A DNA stretch of 64,000 nt from Datisca glomerata (taxonomy: Eukaryota; Streptophyta; Magnoliopsida; Cucurbitales; Datiscaceae). The position numbers and the translations under genes are program-made. Positions within the stretch are counted from its first letter, which is position 1, and every line of letters begins with the position of its first letter. Where the stretch lies: contig QANY01008047.1 of NCBI GenBank assembly GCA_003255025.1, positions 253,921 through 317,920 on the forward strand, given 5' to 3'. Below the pieces are notes generated by a model. It saw only the letters and a program-made list of their open reading frames with translations. It ran no database searches and had not been told where the DNA came from. Positions 1 to 11,469 of the stretch are shown here, one piece after another.

Positions 1-500
1 ATTAACAAATTACTATATGTGTGCACATAAATATTACTTTTCTTTTCTTATATCGAATTTGTAATTGTTAATTTATTTTAGTTGCCCATGGGAATACTAG
101 GTTTTTTGCAATATATTTTGATGAGATGGAGATTATAATGAAAAAAAATTCATATTATAAAAAGCTGTCTTAATATATATAATATAACGAGATTGGAAAT
201 AATTCAATTATTAACGTAAAATATGATATTTAAAGACATAAATGATGTTATTGCTTCCGCACAAGAGATTATAAAAGTTCCGCTTTAACCATCATCAATA
301 AGTAGAAAAAAAAAAAGAGACAGTAGAAAATGGAGTTAAGTGATCAGAAATTCAAGGGAGAGCAAAATGTAATCAGTATGACTACAACATTTTGTTTTTC
401 AGATTTCCATCTCAATGATGATTGATTGCTAGCATATGCCAAACATTTTGCATAACATCTTGGAAACCTTGTTTATATTTATAACTGAGTTTTATAATTA
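1..500. other. AT-rich intergenic stretch, no gene seen
   Basis: Nothing recognisable was found on either strand. There is a short A-run near 306-317. The last bases before 501 (TTATAATTA) resemble the bases after the Mutator-like element's other end and may be a decayed TSD. Confidence 0.5.
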
Positions 501-661
501 GGAGATGGATCCTCTCCTCTACTTTCCCCTCCTTGTCTATCCTTGCTTTTCGATCATAGCCGTCCATCTCTACTATGTCATCTAAGGGCTATATTCATGC
601 CATGACATTAAAATTTTCCTTCTAATACCTAAGTCGTCAATTCTTTAAAATATATCTAACC
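501..661 (+). repeat. Left terminal inverted repeat of the MULE
   Basis: Pairs with the reverse complement of 2048-2197. Shared blocks include CTCTACTTTCCC, CATCTAAGGG, TGACATTAAA and ATATATCTAACC, in the same order and at nearly the same spacing. Confidence 0.85.
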
Positions 662-1347
662 ATAATTATCATGGCATGTCATTGTTATTTTATTTAATCA
701 TCATAACTATTAAATCATTAATCGTCATCTAAAGAAAAAAAAACCCTAATAATATCAATTTAGATTTCCAATGATAAAATTATTTTACAAGATTGTTAAT
801 TGTTCACGAAACAAAATGCAGTATGAAGAATTTGCCATAACAACTCACTAGAAAGCGTATCGCTATTTTTCATAAAACTTGTTAACATGATCCAAGAGTA
901 AGAAACTGAAATCAAATGACACTATATATTTGAGATTTTGCGGGTCTTGAAATTCATACCCGTTGCTATTAGTTTGAAGTAATTGTAAAAGCTCATATAT
1001 TGTTTCTCCTGAGGTGGCATTCATAATACTGAATTGAGCATTTTATCTACATATTTGCTGCGGTTATAATCATTGTAAGCATCATAAAAAATTAAATAAA
1101 TAAATAAATAAATAAAATACATCAAATAAGATACAAGTACTTACACGATTATTCATCGCTAGAGGATATTGGATACCATCACTTTACTCAAATCATATTA
1201 GATAAGTTTTAAATAACAAAACCACCAAACTAAATTCACATTATCTGTGACCACAAAAAATATGATGAATATGTATTGTCGACATGCAATGACCGAGAAT
1301 ATGATGACATTCGCCGTTTTTTAGCTAATGCTTTCTTCAAGCCACTC

Positions 1348-1860
1348 TTAATTCGTCTTCTTCCACTTGAACCCTCCCTTCTTTTTCAATCCTTTTGCTT
1401 TTCTAACATCCGAGATACTCAGAGAGTTTATGCTATCAATGTTAGATTCGTTATGTCCACCACAATCAATTTTGAAACTCAATAAATCTTCTATAGTTTT
1501 GCTCAATTCAATTGCATGAGAAAGAGCTACATTGTATGTTTCTTCACTTTCAGCAGCCCTAGATGGTATCTTGGTGAATGTGGAGCACAACAATCTATAA
1601 TGAGAAGATTGTTGCAACCTTTTGTCTGTTTGGATGTCTTGACCATGAATGTGCCTTTCACATTTTGTGCTCTTCCTTTTCTTGTTCACCTTTTTAAGAT
1701 ATATTGACAAGGAATTTCTTGCAAATTCAAGATCACTCTCAAAATCTTTATAACATGACTACAATTGACTCCTTAAATAACCTACAACTACAAGATAATC
1801 ATTCTTACTCCTTCTAACTTGTATTTCCCTTGAGCTACCATGGTGAAATACATATAAATT
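1348..1860 (-). pseudogene. FAR1-RELATED SEQUENCE-like transposase fragment (C-terminal part)
   Basis: An open stretch at 1348-1710 ends with a lysine-rich tail (KGLKKKGGFKWKK). It contains FTKIPSRAAESEETYN followed by an IELSKTIEDLLSFK-like segment. This pattern resembles the region after the SWIM zinc finger in plant FAR1-RELATED SEQUENCE proteins and in Jittery-type MULE transposases. The same frame continues upstream to about 1860 with one in-frame stop near 1758. No SWIM finger or catalytic DDE core is visible. Its position between long inverted repeats argues for a transposase remnant rather than a domesticated host gene. The family call rests on a short conserved stretch. Confidence 0.55.
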
Positions 1861-2047
1861 TTTTTTATGTCCTTCTATCATAGTTTTCATGTATAGTCCA
1901 AGAGACTCGATATACATATTCTAAAAATCCTAAAAAAATTGCCTCCGTAAAAGTGTTTCCTGCTTCAGTTACCATCTTAATTGGTAATATCACTTTAGGT
2001 TTTTTGTGGCACAAAGAATACTCTAGCATTAATTCTTGGTAAATGAA

Positions 2048-2197
2048 GGTTAGATATATTTTTAAGAATTGACAACTTAGATTAAAAGGAACAGTTTAAT
2101 GTCAGGGTATGAATATATCCCTTAGATGATACTAATAGAGATGGATGACTATGATAAAAATCAAGGAGAGGGAAAGTAGAGGAGATGATCTATGTCC
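2048..2197 (-). repeat. Right terminal inverted repeat of the MULE
   Basis: This is the inverted partner of 501-661. Small indels account for the length difference. Confidence 0.85.
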
Positions 2198-2734
2198 TAA
2201 TATTTAGTATTCCAGTTTTCTCATACGCTAACTCACTCCTTGTTAGTTTGAAAGTCCAACGAACTGATAATATGGTGATATGAAGTCATGACATTCGATT
2301 TTTTGATTCGACATCTGCGTCATTGAGTATACCATCCATAATTTTATTGAGTATGAGGTAAATTTCACTGATCGAATAGATGTTATATGAAGGTTGTCAG
2401 ATCAAAAAAGATACAATTCATTACATAACAAAATAAAACCATGAAAATTCATAAATAAACTCAAAATATAATTGTGCACATAAACTTTATGTATGAAAAG
2501 AAATAGTGATCCACAAGAAACAACTTCTAGCTAGTTTAAAGATCAACTACTAAGGCCGTTTTCCCCTTGAGGTTGTCAAATCTAATCTAAACAACCACAA
2601 AAGACCAAACTGAAATGACTAAAAATAGTTATACGACACTAAAGTGCCGAACTACAGACTGTAGGATTCTCAGACAACTGGCTAGTGTAACAATATATCT
2701 TCTACTGTCTAACATCGTACTAATAGCAATTTTT
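2198..2734. other. Intergenic, no feature recognised
   Basis: AT-rich sequence with no coding signature. It may belong to the unclassified repeat that is clearer from 2735 onward. Confidence 0.4.
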
Positions 2735-3346
2735 TTCTTGTAGATGCTAAAAAGTTATTGTCGAAGATATTTTCACATGTTGTTTAAGGATTTCCTGGTG
2801 AACACAAGAAAAAAAAGAATGTCAAGGTATCAGCTCGACACTGAAGTGATGTCTAATAATACGCGACGACACTCTAGTTAGTGAAGTGAATGAGGCAAAA
2901 TAATAATAATAAAGTGAGAGTGTAAAAAATCATACATCTTATGAGATTGGTCTTCTATATATAGGGTTTTTCGCTTAGAATAAGATAATACAATATATTT
3001 ATTTCAGAATATAATAGGGCTCATTATTTATTTAAGAAAATCCCTTATTCATTTCATAATATGATAAGGATTCATCTTTATTTTGGATATTTGTGTCTCT
3101 CGATCATAGTTGAACATAAATTTTGGGACACTTACGTGTTTCATTCGGTTTATATCATCATCAAACTTCTAGATGTGAATGGAGTTTTATAGGCCCTTAT
3201 AAGGAAAGGATCCACTATGACATTTTTGCTCTATATATTTCATACACTACTTTGGTACGACTGAAAGCTTCAGGCTCAAAAAGTATGATGCTAGGCCCTT
3301 ATGAGGATTTATCAAAGCTGCTTTCTAGTGGCTAATGTCATTTTGA
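2735..3346 (+). repeat. Unclassified dispersed repeat, copy 1 (uninterrupted by the LINE)
   Basis: Positions ~2740-2905 resemble 23555-23718, sharing blocks such as GATGTCTAATAA and GTGAAGTGAATGAG. Positions ~2990-3232 resemble 29115-29345, sharing ATTTATTTCA, ATCATAGTTGAA and CATCATCAAACTT-like blocks. Here the two halves are separated by only about 90 bp; in copy 2 they are separated by a ~5.4-kb LINE. No coding capacity was recognised. Confidence 0.6.
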
Positions 3347-3866
3347 CATTTGAACATCATACATGGCTTATAAGTCAAGTCGTTGATTAGGCTGTCATTA
3401 ATATGACAAGGCCTGGGCACCAGACTATACGCAAGAGGAATTTTAGTGGGCTAAAGGTCATGAGTGCTAAGCTTCATCGAGTTAGGACTTTGTGGTCTAA
3501 CCCCACTAGGTGAGGATTTATGCCACACTCTGTCAAGTTGGGAATTAATGGGCTAAGGGTCATGAGTGGTTAGGGCCTACTTGCCTAACTTCGTGGTGGC
3601 TAGGACTCTTTTGCTCCAATCATGCGAGCGGGTGAGGTAAGTGCCCGACTTTATGGAGTTAGGTCTTTATGGGGATAGGGTCGTACAACCAACTAGGGCC
3701 ATGCACCTAACTTCGTCGAGTTAGGTCTTTTTGTTTGGCTAAAATCTCGAGGGCGCACATGGTGAAGCCTCGAATGGTGTATTCACGTGAGTGACTCACG
3801 ATTATGTTTGTTTAGTGTTGTGCTTAGTTTTGACTCAGAAATATAAAGGCTAATGTCGTTTGGTTT
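3347..3866 (+). repeat. Tandem array unit 1 (~520 bp)
   Basis: First of three units of a complex tandem repeat. The unit begins near GGCTTATAAGTCA and ends with GGCTAATGTCGTTTGG. Internally it repeats short phrases such as TAACTTCGTCGAGTTAGG and GGGCTAAGGGTCATGA at roughly 90-bp spacing, so it also has sub-unit structure. After removal of later insertions, unit-to-unit spacing is about 520-535 bp. Function and parent element are unknown. Confidence 0.7.
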
Positions 3867-4830
3867 GGTTTGGTTCGCTAAGAAGCTCGAGGATCCACAT
3901 TAGTTCAGCTTGGTTCACTAAGAAGAAAAAACTGATGTTTTGGTTCGGGGTTTGCCTGTTTTTTAACCGTTCAAACTAAACCGAACCGAATAAAAGAATA
4001 TATAAATATAAATTAAATACATTATGTCATTGAAACCCTTACTCTCATTATATCCCCTTCTCCTGTCTACCCTCCCATTATCTCTTACTGCCTCTTTCAT
4101 CTCTCTCTTTCTCACATACACACACATAGAATCGCAGTCCCTCTTTCTCCTCCACTCACTCTCAATTCAGAATCGCAAGCTCTTCTTTCTCTTCAACTCA
4201 GTCTTTAATTAGGTGGATCCTTATCAAATCAGATCTCCTCTCACACTCAAATCCAATTGTAAGCCCATCTTTTTTTCCTCCCCTCACTATCAAATCAGGT
4301 CACAAGCTTCTAGATCCTGAGCTTTCAGCAGATAGAGGGTTTCTTTTTGTTGCGAACACGCTTTCAGTAGATCGAGGGTTTTTAGTATCATCCATTCAGT
4401 TCATTGTGTTTCATTAATCTGTTGCATATCTCTTCTTCTTTAACTTTTCTATAGCAGGTTGCTAGATCTATTGTTGAAATAGAAGTCGACTGGTAACTTT
4501 TTTTAGGAACTGCATGTTCGATTTTAGAGTTTTGAGTTGAGTTAGGGATTGATTTGCTTGTTTATATTCAAGGATTTACTTGTATATATGTATGTAAGCC
4601 AAATATTTAGGGTTTTATTCAGTAATTTTAATTTTCATCGTTTGATTTTTGCTGGATTTTTATGTTGGCCATTTAAACTTTATGTCTGGTCATCTGTCAT
4701 GCCTAACCGAACAACTCCCACCAAATTGAATTGAATGTTTCGGTCAGGTTCAATTCGATTCATAAAATGAGCGAACCGCTTAATTCAGTTCAGTTAATTT
4801 TTTAGCTTCTAACCGAATCGTGAACACCCT
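3867..4830. mobile_element. hAT-like non-autonomous insertion between array units 1 and 2
   Basis: The segment separates two tandem units that are contiguous at the unit 2/3 junction, so it is an insertion. Its ends are rich in GGTTTGGTTCGG-like and CCGAACCGAA-like sequence, and it finishes with GTGAACACCCTAA, resembling ends of small hAT-type elements. The core (4020-4480) is CT-rich and looks like a plant 5' UTR, with many CTCTTTCTC and CTCACTCTC tracts, suggesting captured genic leader sequence. No 8-bp TSD could be placed, and the left end may be eroded. Confidence 0.45.
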
Positions 4831-5210
4831 AATTTGAACCTCGTGCTTGACTTATAAGTCAGGTCTTTGATTAGGCTGACATGGAATGACAAGGCCTAGG
4901 TGCCCAATTCCACGCATAAATACTTTATTGAGCTAAAGGTCATCACTATCTAGGACCTGATGCCAGACATCATTATCTTGGAACTTCATGGCCTAACCTT
5001 GTCAGGCGAGGAATCAATGCCAGACTTCGTCGAGTAAGGACTTAATTGGGCTAAGGGTCATGATTAGCTAAGGCGTATTTTCTTAACTGCTTGAGGGCTA
5101 GGACTTTTTAGCTCCAATCTCGCGAGCGAGGGAGGTAGGTGCCTGACTTCGTGGAATTAGGTCTTTAATGAAGCTAGGGTCGTATACTCGACTAAGGCCA
5201 TGCCTCTAAC

Positions 5211-7111
5211 TGCTGGATCGGGTTTTATATTTTGAAGAAAAATTAATGAACCATGACTAGTTCATGGGTGGAATTTCAAAAAAATCCATACAAACGTTTA
5301 ATCTAATTAACACTAAACTAACCAATGAACGTGCATAATCATATAAATGTATCGAGAAAAGATTGAAACAATTTATACCTTTTTAATTAATGAAGAATTT
5401 TTTATTTGGCGAGATCCAACTTCTATTTCGCATTCTTCGTTCTTTGCAGAGCTTAGTAATTGATCTTTGCACCAACAACCACCCATTAGAATCAGAAGTA
5501 TATATATCTCAAGGATATCTATATGAATTGAGTGTGGGCTCTTAAAATAATTATTAGAAGAGAAAAATCCAATCCTTCCTTAATGTATTTCGGCTACAAC
5601 AAGCTTTTGGNNNNNNNNNNNNNNNNNNNNNNNNNGGGGGGGGGGGGAGATAAAAACTCTTTTTTAGCTCTGTCTAACACTTAAGTTAGCTTAGGGTTAG
5701 GTTTACAACCCTTTTATATTTAGTTATAAAATTTACCCATATACCCCTATAAGTCAAAATCCAAAATTCCCCATTCCATATACACTTATATGTGATTTTC
5801 ACTTCTTCCATGAAGTCGAAATTGTGTTCAAACTGATGAATTAAATTGATCCCAATTATTTTTCTTTTATTTACTAATTATTCAATAATTAAAAAATAAT
5901 AAAATAATTAATTTGAACATTAATTTTGGTTTTCACCAAAATACTGATGACACTCATCATCTTTGAGCTCAGGAAGTGTGCATTGGTCCAAATCATATTT
6001 TTGTCCAACTGATGTTGTTTCTCATTCGTATCCTTACGAGCTACTTCTGAGACTGAATGAACTCACATGAATAAAGCTATGAGATTCAAATACCCGACTA
6101 ATTTATCTACATAAATTTCTGACCTATTTAATCCCGACATTATACGACTCCACTATAGGTCTGATGCCGATAAAACTTGATTCATGCGCTCTACATATTT
6201 TATTGGTGCAAATAAACATTTATATTTCACGGTCCATAAACATTTATATTTCATAGTCCACAGAATATTTTATGATATTACCTTTCGTGAATATCAGTAA
6301 CAAGAGTGTGATCTAAAATTATCATTTTACCCCTCTAGTTGTTATTTCCTTAACTCTTTTATTGACGTTGAATAAGAAAGACATATCATTGAAGTGTTTC
6401 ATACAGATCACCATGTCTTATTCAATGAGTCACGTCATCGAGTACCAGGCTCTATTTATTTATTCACACACTCATCAATAAAACATAAGGTGATATTGTT
6501 GCTTTTACAATCTTACCGTGAATTTCATATATGTGAATCACGCAACTTCAACATAGTTGAATCTCGGTCCCAATAGCCGAGATATTGTCCAACATTTCAA
6601 ACTCACTCATTTAGCATATCAAAGATCGCAAGTAATTAAGTCAAGTTTCGTATTCACCTCAGGATTAAGATAATTATGAAAGTACCCTTAAGGTGTAATA
6701 ATTAAGTTTAGAGCTAGATAAGTGACTTTGCTCTAAACTATCTAGTTATTGGTCTATTAAACATATTTCATAGCATGTCTAGATCAACCGTTAGAATCTT
6801 TATTAACATGCCCCAAGATTGGCATTCTTCGGTTCAACCTAACATTCATAATCAGATTTGATTGCCTAGTTGACCTTAAGACTGTGAATAACATTCTGAA
6901 TTATATCATAAGAGTTTATTTGGAAGACCACTCAGTTTTTACTCTTCTTACGTTGATAATAGTTTCAGGACTTAAGTAAATTACAAACATACTTTAATTA
7001 AAAAAAAATTTTGATTTATTCATAAAATTCAGTAATACATAAGTGTCAAAGAAATAACTATTTACTCATAAAATAGTTATTACACCCTACTTTATGAACA
7101 TAATTCCAACA
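5211..7111. mobile_element. Solo LTR (family A) with 5-bp TSD CTAAC
   Basis: The insertion begins TGCTGG and ends CCAACA, giving TG...CA ends with a short imperfect inverted repeat. It is flanked on both sides by CTAAC (5206-5210 and 7112-7116). Joining the flanks restores the tandem-unit sequence. No pol motif is present in the 1.9 kb, so this is a solo LTR, probably left by LTR-LTR recombination. Caveat: an assembly gap lies inside it, so a longer element cannot be excluded. Confidence 0.8.
5611..5635. other. Assembly gap (25 N) next to a G homopolymer
   Basis: Twenty-five N are followed at once by twelve G (5636-5647). The G-run is probably a read-end or assembly artefact, and the true gap length is unknown. 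Confidence 0.95.
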
Positions 7112-7283
7112 CTAACTTCGTTGTGTTAGCTCCTTTTATTTGGCCGAAAGCTCAAGGATGAACATTGTGAAGTCTCGAATGGTGTAGTCACGTGAGTGAA
7201 TCACAATTATGTTTGTTTCACTTTGCGCCTAATTTTTACTCAAGTTTCTAAAGGATAATGTCATTTGGATAATTGAACCTCCA

Positions 7284-9764
7284 GTTTGACTCATAAGTCA
7301 GATCTTTGATTAGGTTGTTGTTGGAAAACACGGCGCTCGCATGGTGGAGGGGTGGTGATTTTTGAAAAATTTATTACAAATGAATCATATTTTATAAAAG
7401 AAAATAAGAGCAAAGCAACGGTTTTTAAAATAAAAACTTTTATTGAAAACTTCTTTTCAATCATGATCCATTATATATTTATATATTAAATCGAAGACAT
7501 ATATGACTTGGAATCATATACCTTTGTAATCTATATCAAGCGTCGTTACAAATTAACGATCTTGTGTACCCACAAACAACGGACTTTGAGATTCACACCA
7601 AGATTTTTCAAATCAATTCTCAAAAGCACTAAGACGTGTGTGGGCATGAGAATAATTCAAAGATATTTTTATGTCTCTAGATATACTCAACACATGAGAT
7701 CTAGAGATTTTTGGAGAATAAAAATTTTGTGAGACTAATTTCTGAGAGAATACAATGATTATTCGTTCAGAGTTTTTGATTAACTTTTTAATCACATAGA
7801 AAATTCACCCTGGTAGCAATTGTGTTCGTTTACTCACAATCAACACTGAGACCAATAGAATAATATCCATATATTTTCTAGATAATGACATATCATATTT
7901 TTAGTGATAAACTGAAAATAATATTATTTTAAAACTACCATTGCAATGGGACCCACTACAATTTGTGCACAGCAGCAGTGCAACACGGCATTGTAGTTGC
8001 CATGAGCCATCACAGTGCCTCACCACATTGTGTGTCACGACATTACTGTAGTGTCGTGTGGCACTGCAGTATTGCACGCCCACTATTGTAATGTCAATGG
8101 CACTATATTAGTTCATGTCAATCTCCAATTCTCAATCAGTGATTAACACGCGATAATTACTGTGAATTAAATATTTATTTTAATCAGATAAATATCTAGA
8201 TATCAGTTAATTCAAAATTAACTTATCTAATTATCCCTCTAAATATCTTATCAGTTAGTTCAAAAATAACAGATTTAGTTGATTCAAATTTTAGATTATT
8301 ATCTAATAATAATTCAACATTATCCAAATTCATAAATTAGATATACAGTCTCACTTATCGATAATTAAAAAAATAATCGGTATAATTATTTATATAATTT
8401 CTAAAAATTACTATAAATAACTTAATTAATCAAATCCTAATTAATTAATCACACATAATTATCTCATAAGTATGTACTTGTCTCAGAATAAAAATTTCTT
8501 TTACAAGTCAGTCATTTTCTCATGTCCTGAAATATTCACACCCTCGACTGCATAATACAGAGGTGACTTGGGGACCATAGATCTATAATCTTAAGCTTCA
8601 ATAAATCAGATTATTAATTAAACTCTTTAATTAAATAATCTTATTTATTAATTCCATTATTACTATACTATAAATATGGAATTGAACTTTTGGAGATTAT
8701 AGAATGTATTTATAGAGTATTCTTGTGTAGTCCATTGATATAATCATTTCACGTAGTTATGTCATCTAATTATTGGTTCGTAAATTAGAGCCAGTCAAAA
8801 TTATCATTTTACCATTTTAATTACCTCATGATCCTTAAGTACCATTAATTCATTAGTGATTGATTAATTTATAATATAAATTTGAATTCAATAACCATTT
8901 AGTTCCAAACAATACTGAAGGGAACCAATATACGATTTATTAGGAAAACTTGGATTCTAAATCTTGTAAGATCATGTTCCTCAACCATCCATATCACTGA
9001 ATTCACAAAACAAAAGTCAGTATCCTATTTTACAAACAAACATTAACGTCTAAATCAAGTGATCTAGTAGACATGTATAGGAGTTCATGACTGCCCAAGA
9101 TTCAGATCGATCTATATATGATCATCATATTGATGTGTATTAAATATTTACGATAAATGACAAGTTAATAAATATATTAATTTACATCGGTCATATCATA
9201 TATAATCTTATTATATAAAGTACATTCACTAAGATACCTATCTACATCAATTATCTGGATGTAGATCATATGCATTAATAATGTTTAGTGAACCGTACTA
9301 GCAATCATTCATTACAGACTTTAATATGTTGCCAAAAATTTTATTCATTATCTGTGATCTTAGTTCTCTCGTACTAATACAAGATCATAGTCTCATTAAC
9401 GAATATGGAATTTTTAGATATTAATATAAATTATTTAACAATAATTTAAAAGAATAATTATAAGAAAAATGTATTCCATTAAATTTCATATTAAAATGTC
9501 AGTGCACTTACTTTGAGGATATTACCCCTAACAGTTGTCATAAATATGATAAGGCTTAGGTGCCTGACTCCACGCAGCATGACGTTTAATGAGCTAAAGA
9601 CCATGACTGACTAGCGCCTGGTACGAAACTTCATCAACTTAGGACTTTGTGGCCCTACCCCACCAGGAGGACTTAATGCCAGAATCCAACGTCTGGACTT
9701 AATGGCTAAGGGTCGTGACTGCCTAAGGCCTATTTTCGAAACTCATAGATATTGCTTCAATAAG
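7284..9764 (+). repeat. Tandem array unit 3, interrupted by a solo LTR and truncated by Copia-1
   Basis: Unit 3 consists of 7284-7318 plus 9534 to about 9764. It starts TGACTCATAAGTCAGATC, is broken by the 2.2-kb solo LTR and resumes with CATAAATATGATAAGGC. It then fades out where the truncated Copia-1 LTR begins near 9765. Confidence 0.65.
7319..9533 (-). mobile_element. Solo LTR of the Copia-1 family with 5-bp TSD GTTGT
   Basis: The 2,215-bp insertion starts TGTTGGAAAACACGG and ends CCCCTAACA. It is flanked by GTTGT at 7314-7318 and 9534-9538. Removing it with one TSD copy restores the unit as GATTAGGTTGTCATAAATA, matching GATTAGGCTGTCATTAATA in unit 1. It is homologous over nearly its full length to the LTRs at 16663-18885 and 59201-61426. 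The orientation is taken from those elements. It has no internal coding region. Confidence 0.88.
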
Positions 9765-11443
9765 CAGATTGAATAATATCCCTATAAATATTCTAGGTTA
9801 AGGCTCATTAGATTTTTGGGTTTAATAAAATAATAAATTATTTATAATTGTGCCACTACAGTCTACGCCACACTGCAGTGTCGTGTGGCATTGCAATGTG
9901 CCGTGAGGCACTACAATGTGGAGCTACAATACGACACGTGCCACTGTACTATCATGTGGCACTACAATGTGCCATGTCAATCTCTGATTCAAAAAATAGT
10001 GATTGACATGTGGCAGTCCAACATGTCATGTGGTAATTTTTTCAAATTTGTTATTTATTTTAATCAGAGAAATATATAGATATCAGTTAATTCAAAATTA
10101 ACTTATCTGATCACACTTCTCAGCTAATTTACTTGTTAGATCAAAATTAACAGATTAGTTAAATCAAATTTAAATTATTATCTCATAATAATTTAATATT
10201 ATTTAATTTCATAAATCAAATATACTGTTTCATTTATCGATTAGTGAAAAACTAATCGATATAATTAGTTAATTTCAATTTGCAAAACTTACAAAAATAT
10301 TTAATTTTTTAATTTTTAATTAAATAAATTAACATAATTATCTCATAATTATATATTTGACCCAAATATTTAAATCTTTTTGCAAGTTAGTTCTTTTCTT
10401 ATGTCCTGAAACATTCACACCCTAGACTATGTAGTACAGAGGTGGCTCGGGCTATGGACCCATAGTTCTTAGTTTCAGTAAATCAGATTTTTAATTAAAT
10501 TATTTAACTAATAATCTTATTCAGCAATTTTATTATTATTCTACTATAAATATGAAATTACACTCTGAGTAATTACATAATATATTTACAGAATAATCTC
10601 TTGTAGTCCATTGATATAATCACATCGTGCGGTTATGTCCTCCAATTATTGGTTTGTAAATTATAGCTGGTCAAAATTATAATTTTACCCATCTAATTAT
10701 CTCTTGATCCTTAAATACCATTAATTCACTAGTGAACGGTCAATTTATAATTGTATTATAAATTTGAGCTCAATAACCATTCGGTTTTAGAATTAATACA
10801 TAAGAGAACCAATATATGATCCGTTAGGAAAGCTTAAATTATAAATCTTGTAAGATCAAGTTTCTAGTCATCCATGTCACTGAATCTTCAAAATAAAAAG
10901 TCACTAGCCTATTTTACAAACAAACATTAATGAGTTAATCAAAAGATCTAGTAAACATGTATAGAAGTTTAAGATTACTCAAGATTTAGACTGGTGTATA
11001 TATGATCATCAGATTGATGTGTATTAAATTTTTATGATAAACGGTAAGTTAATAAAGATATTAATGAATATCGGTTCTATCCTATGTAATCTAATTATGT
11101 AAAATATTTTCACTAAGATGTCTATCCACATCAGTGATCTGAATTTAGATCAGTGATCTGAATTTAGATCAGTTACCTTCAAGATGCTTCACGAACCGTA
11201 CTAGCAAGCATTCATTAAAGATTTTATACTTTATTATGTTAAGGATTATTTTATTCATTATCTGTGATCTTAATTCTCTCGTACTAATACAAGATCATAG
11301 TCTCATTAATGAATATAGAATTTTCAGATATTTGTACAAATTATTCAATAATAATTTAAAAATATAATTATAAGAAAAATATATTTTTATTAATTTCAAA
11401 TTAAAATGACTTTACACATGTTTTGAGGGTACTATGTCAAACA
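9765..11443 (-). repeat. 3' LTR of Copia-1, truncated
   Basis: Homologous to the last ~1,680 bp (plus-strand sense) of the solo LTR at 7319-9533, but the first ~530 bp are missing. It ends ATGTCAAACA at 11443. The next bases, reverse-complemented, give a purine tract (AAATGAGAGAG) in the right place for a polypurine tract. The truncated edge abuts tandem unit 3, so the left TSD is lost. Confidence 0.8.
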
Positions 11444-11469
11444 CTCTCTCATTTGCCCTAAGCAAATAT

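Larger units (their letters stand above)
501..2197 (-). mobile_element. Mutator-like element (MULE) with FAR1-type transposase remnant
   Basis: Positions 501-661 and the reverse complement of 2048-2197 are clearly homologous over their whole length and form terminal inverted repeats of about 150-160 bp, as is typical of Mutator-like elements. Between them, on the minus strand, lies a remnant resembling the C-terminal part of FAR1/FHY3-type proteins, a family related to MULE transposases. The flanking 9-mers TTATAATTA (492-500) and TAATATTTA (2198-2206) agree at 7 of 9 positions, which fits an aged 9-bp TSD but is weak in such AT-rich DNA. At 1.7 kb the element is too short for a full transposase gene, so it is probably an internally deleted copy. 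Confidence 0.75.
4831..7283 (+). repeat. Tandem array unit 2, interrupted by a solo LTR
   Basis: Unit 2 consists of 4831-5210 plus 7112-7283. The first part matches unit 1 from the ACTTATAAGTCAGGTC start through the TAGGGTCGTA block. After the 5211-7111 insertion the unit resumes at CTAACTTCGTTG and finishes with GGATAATGTCATTTGG, as unit 1 does. Confidence 0.7.
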
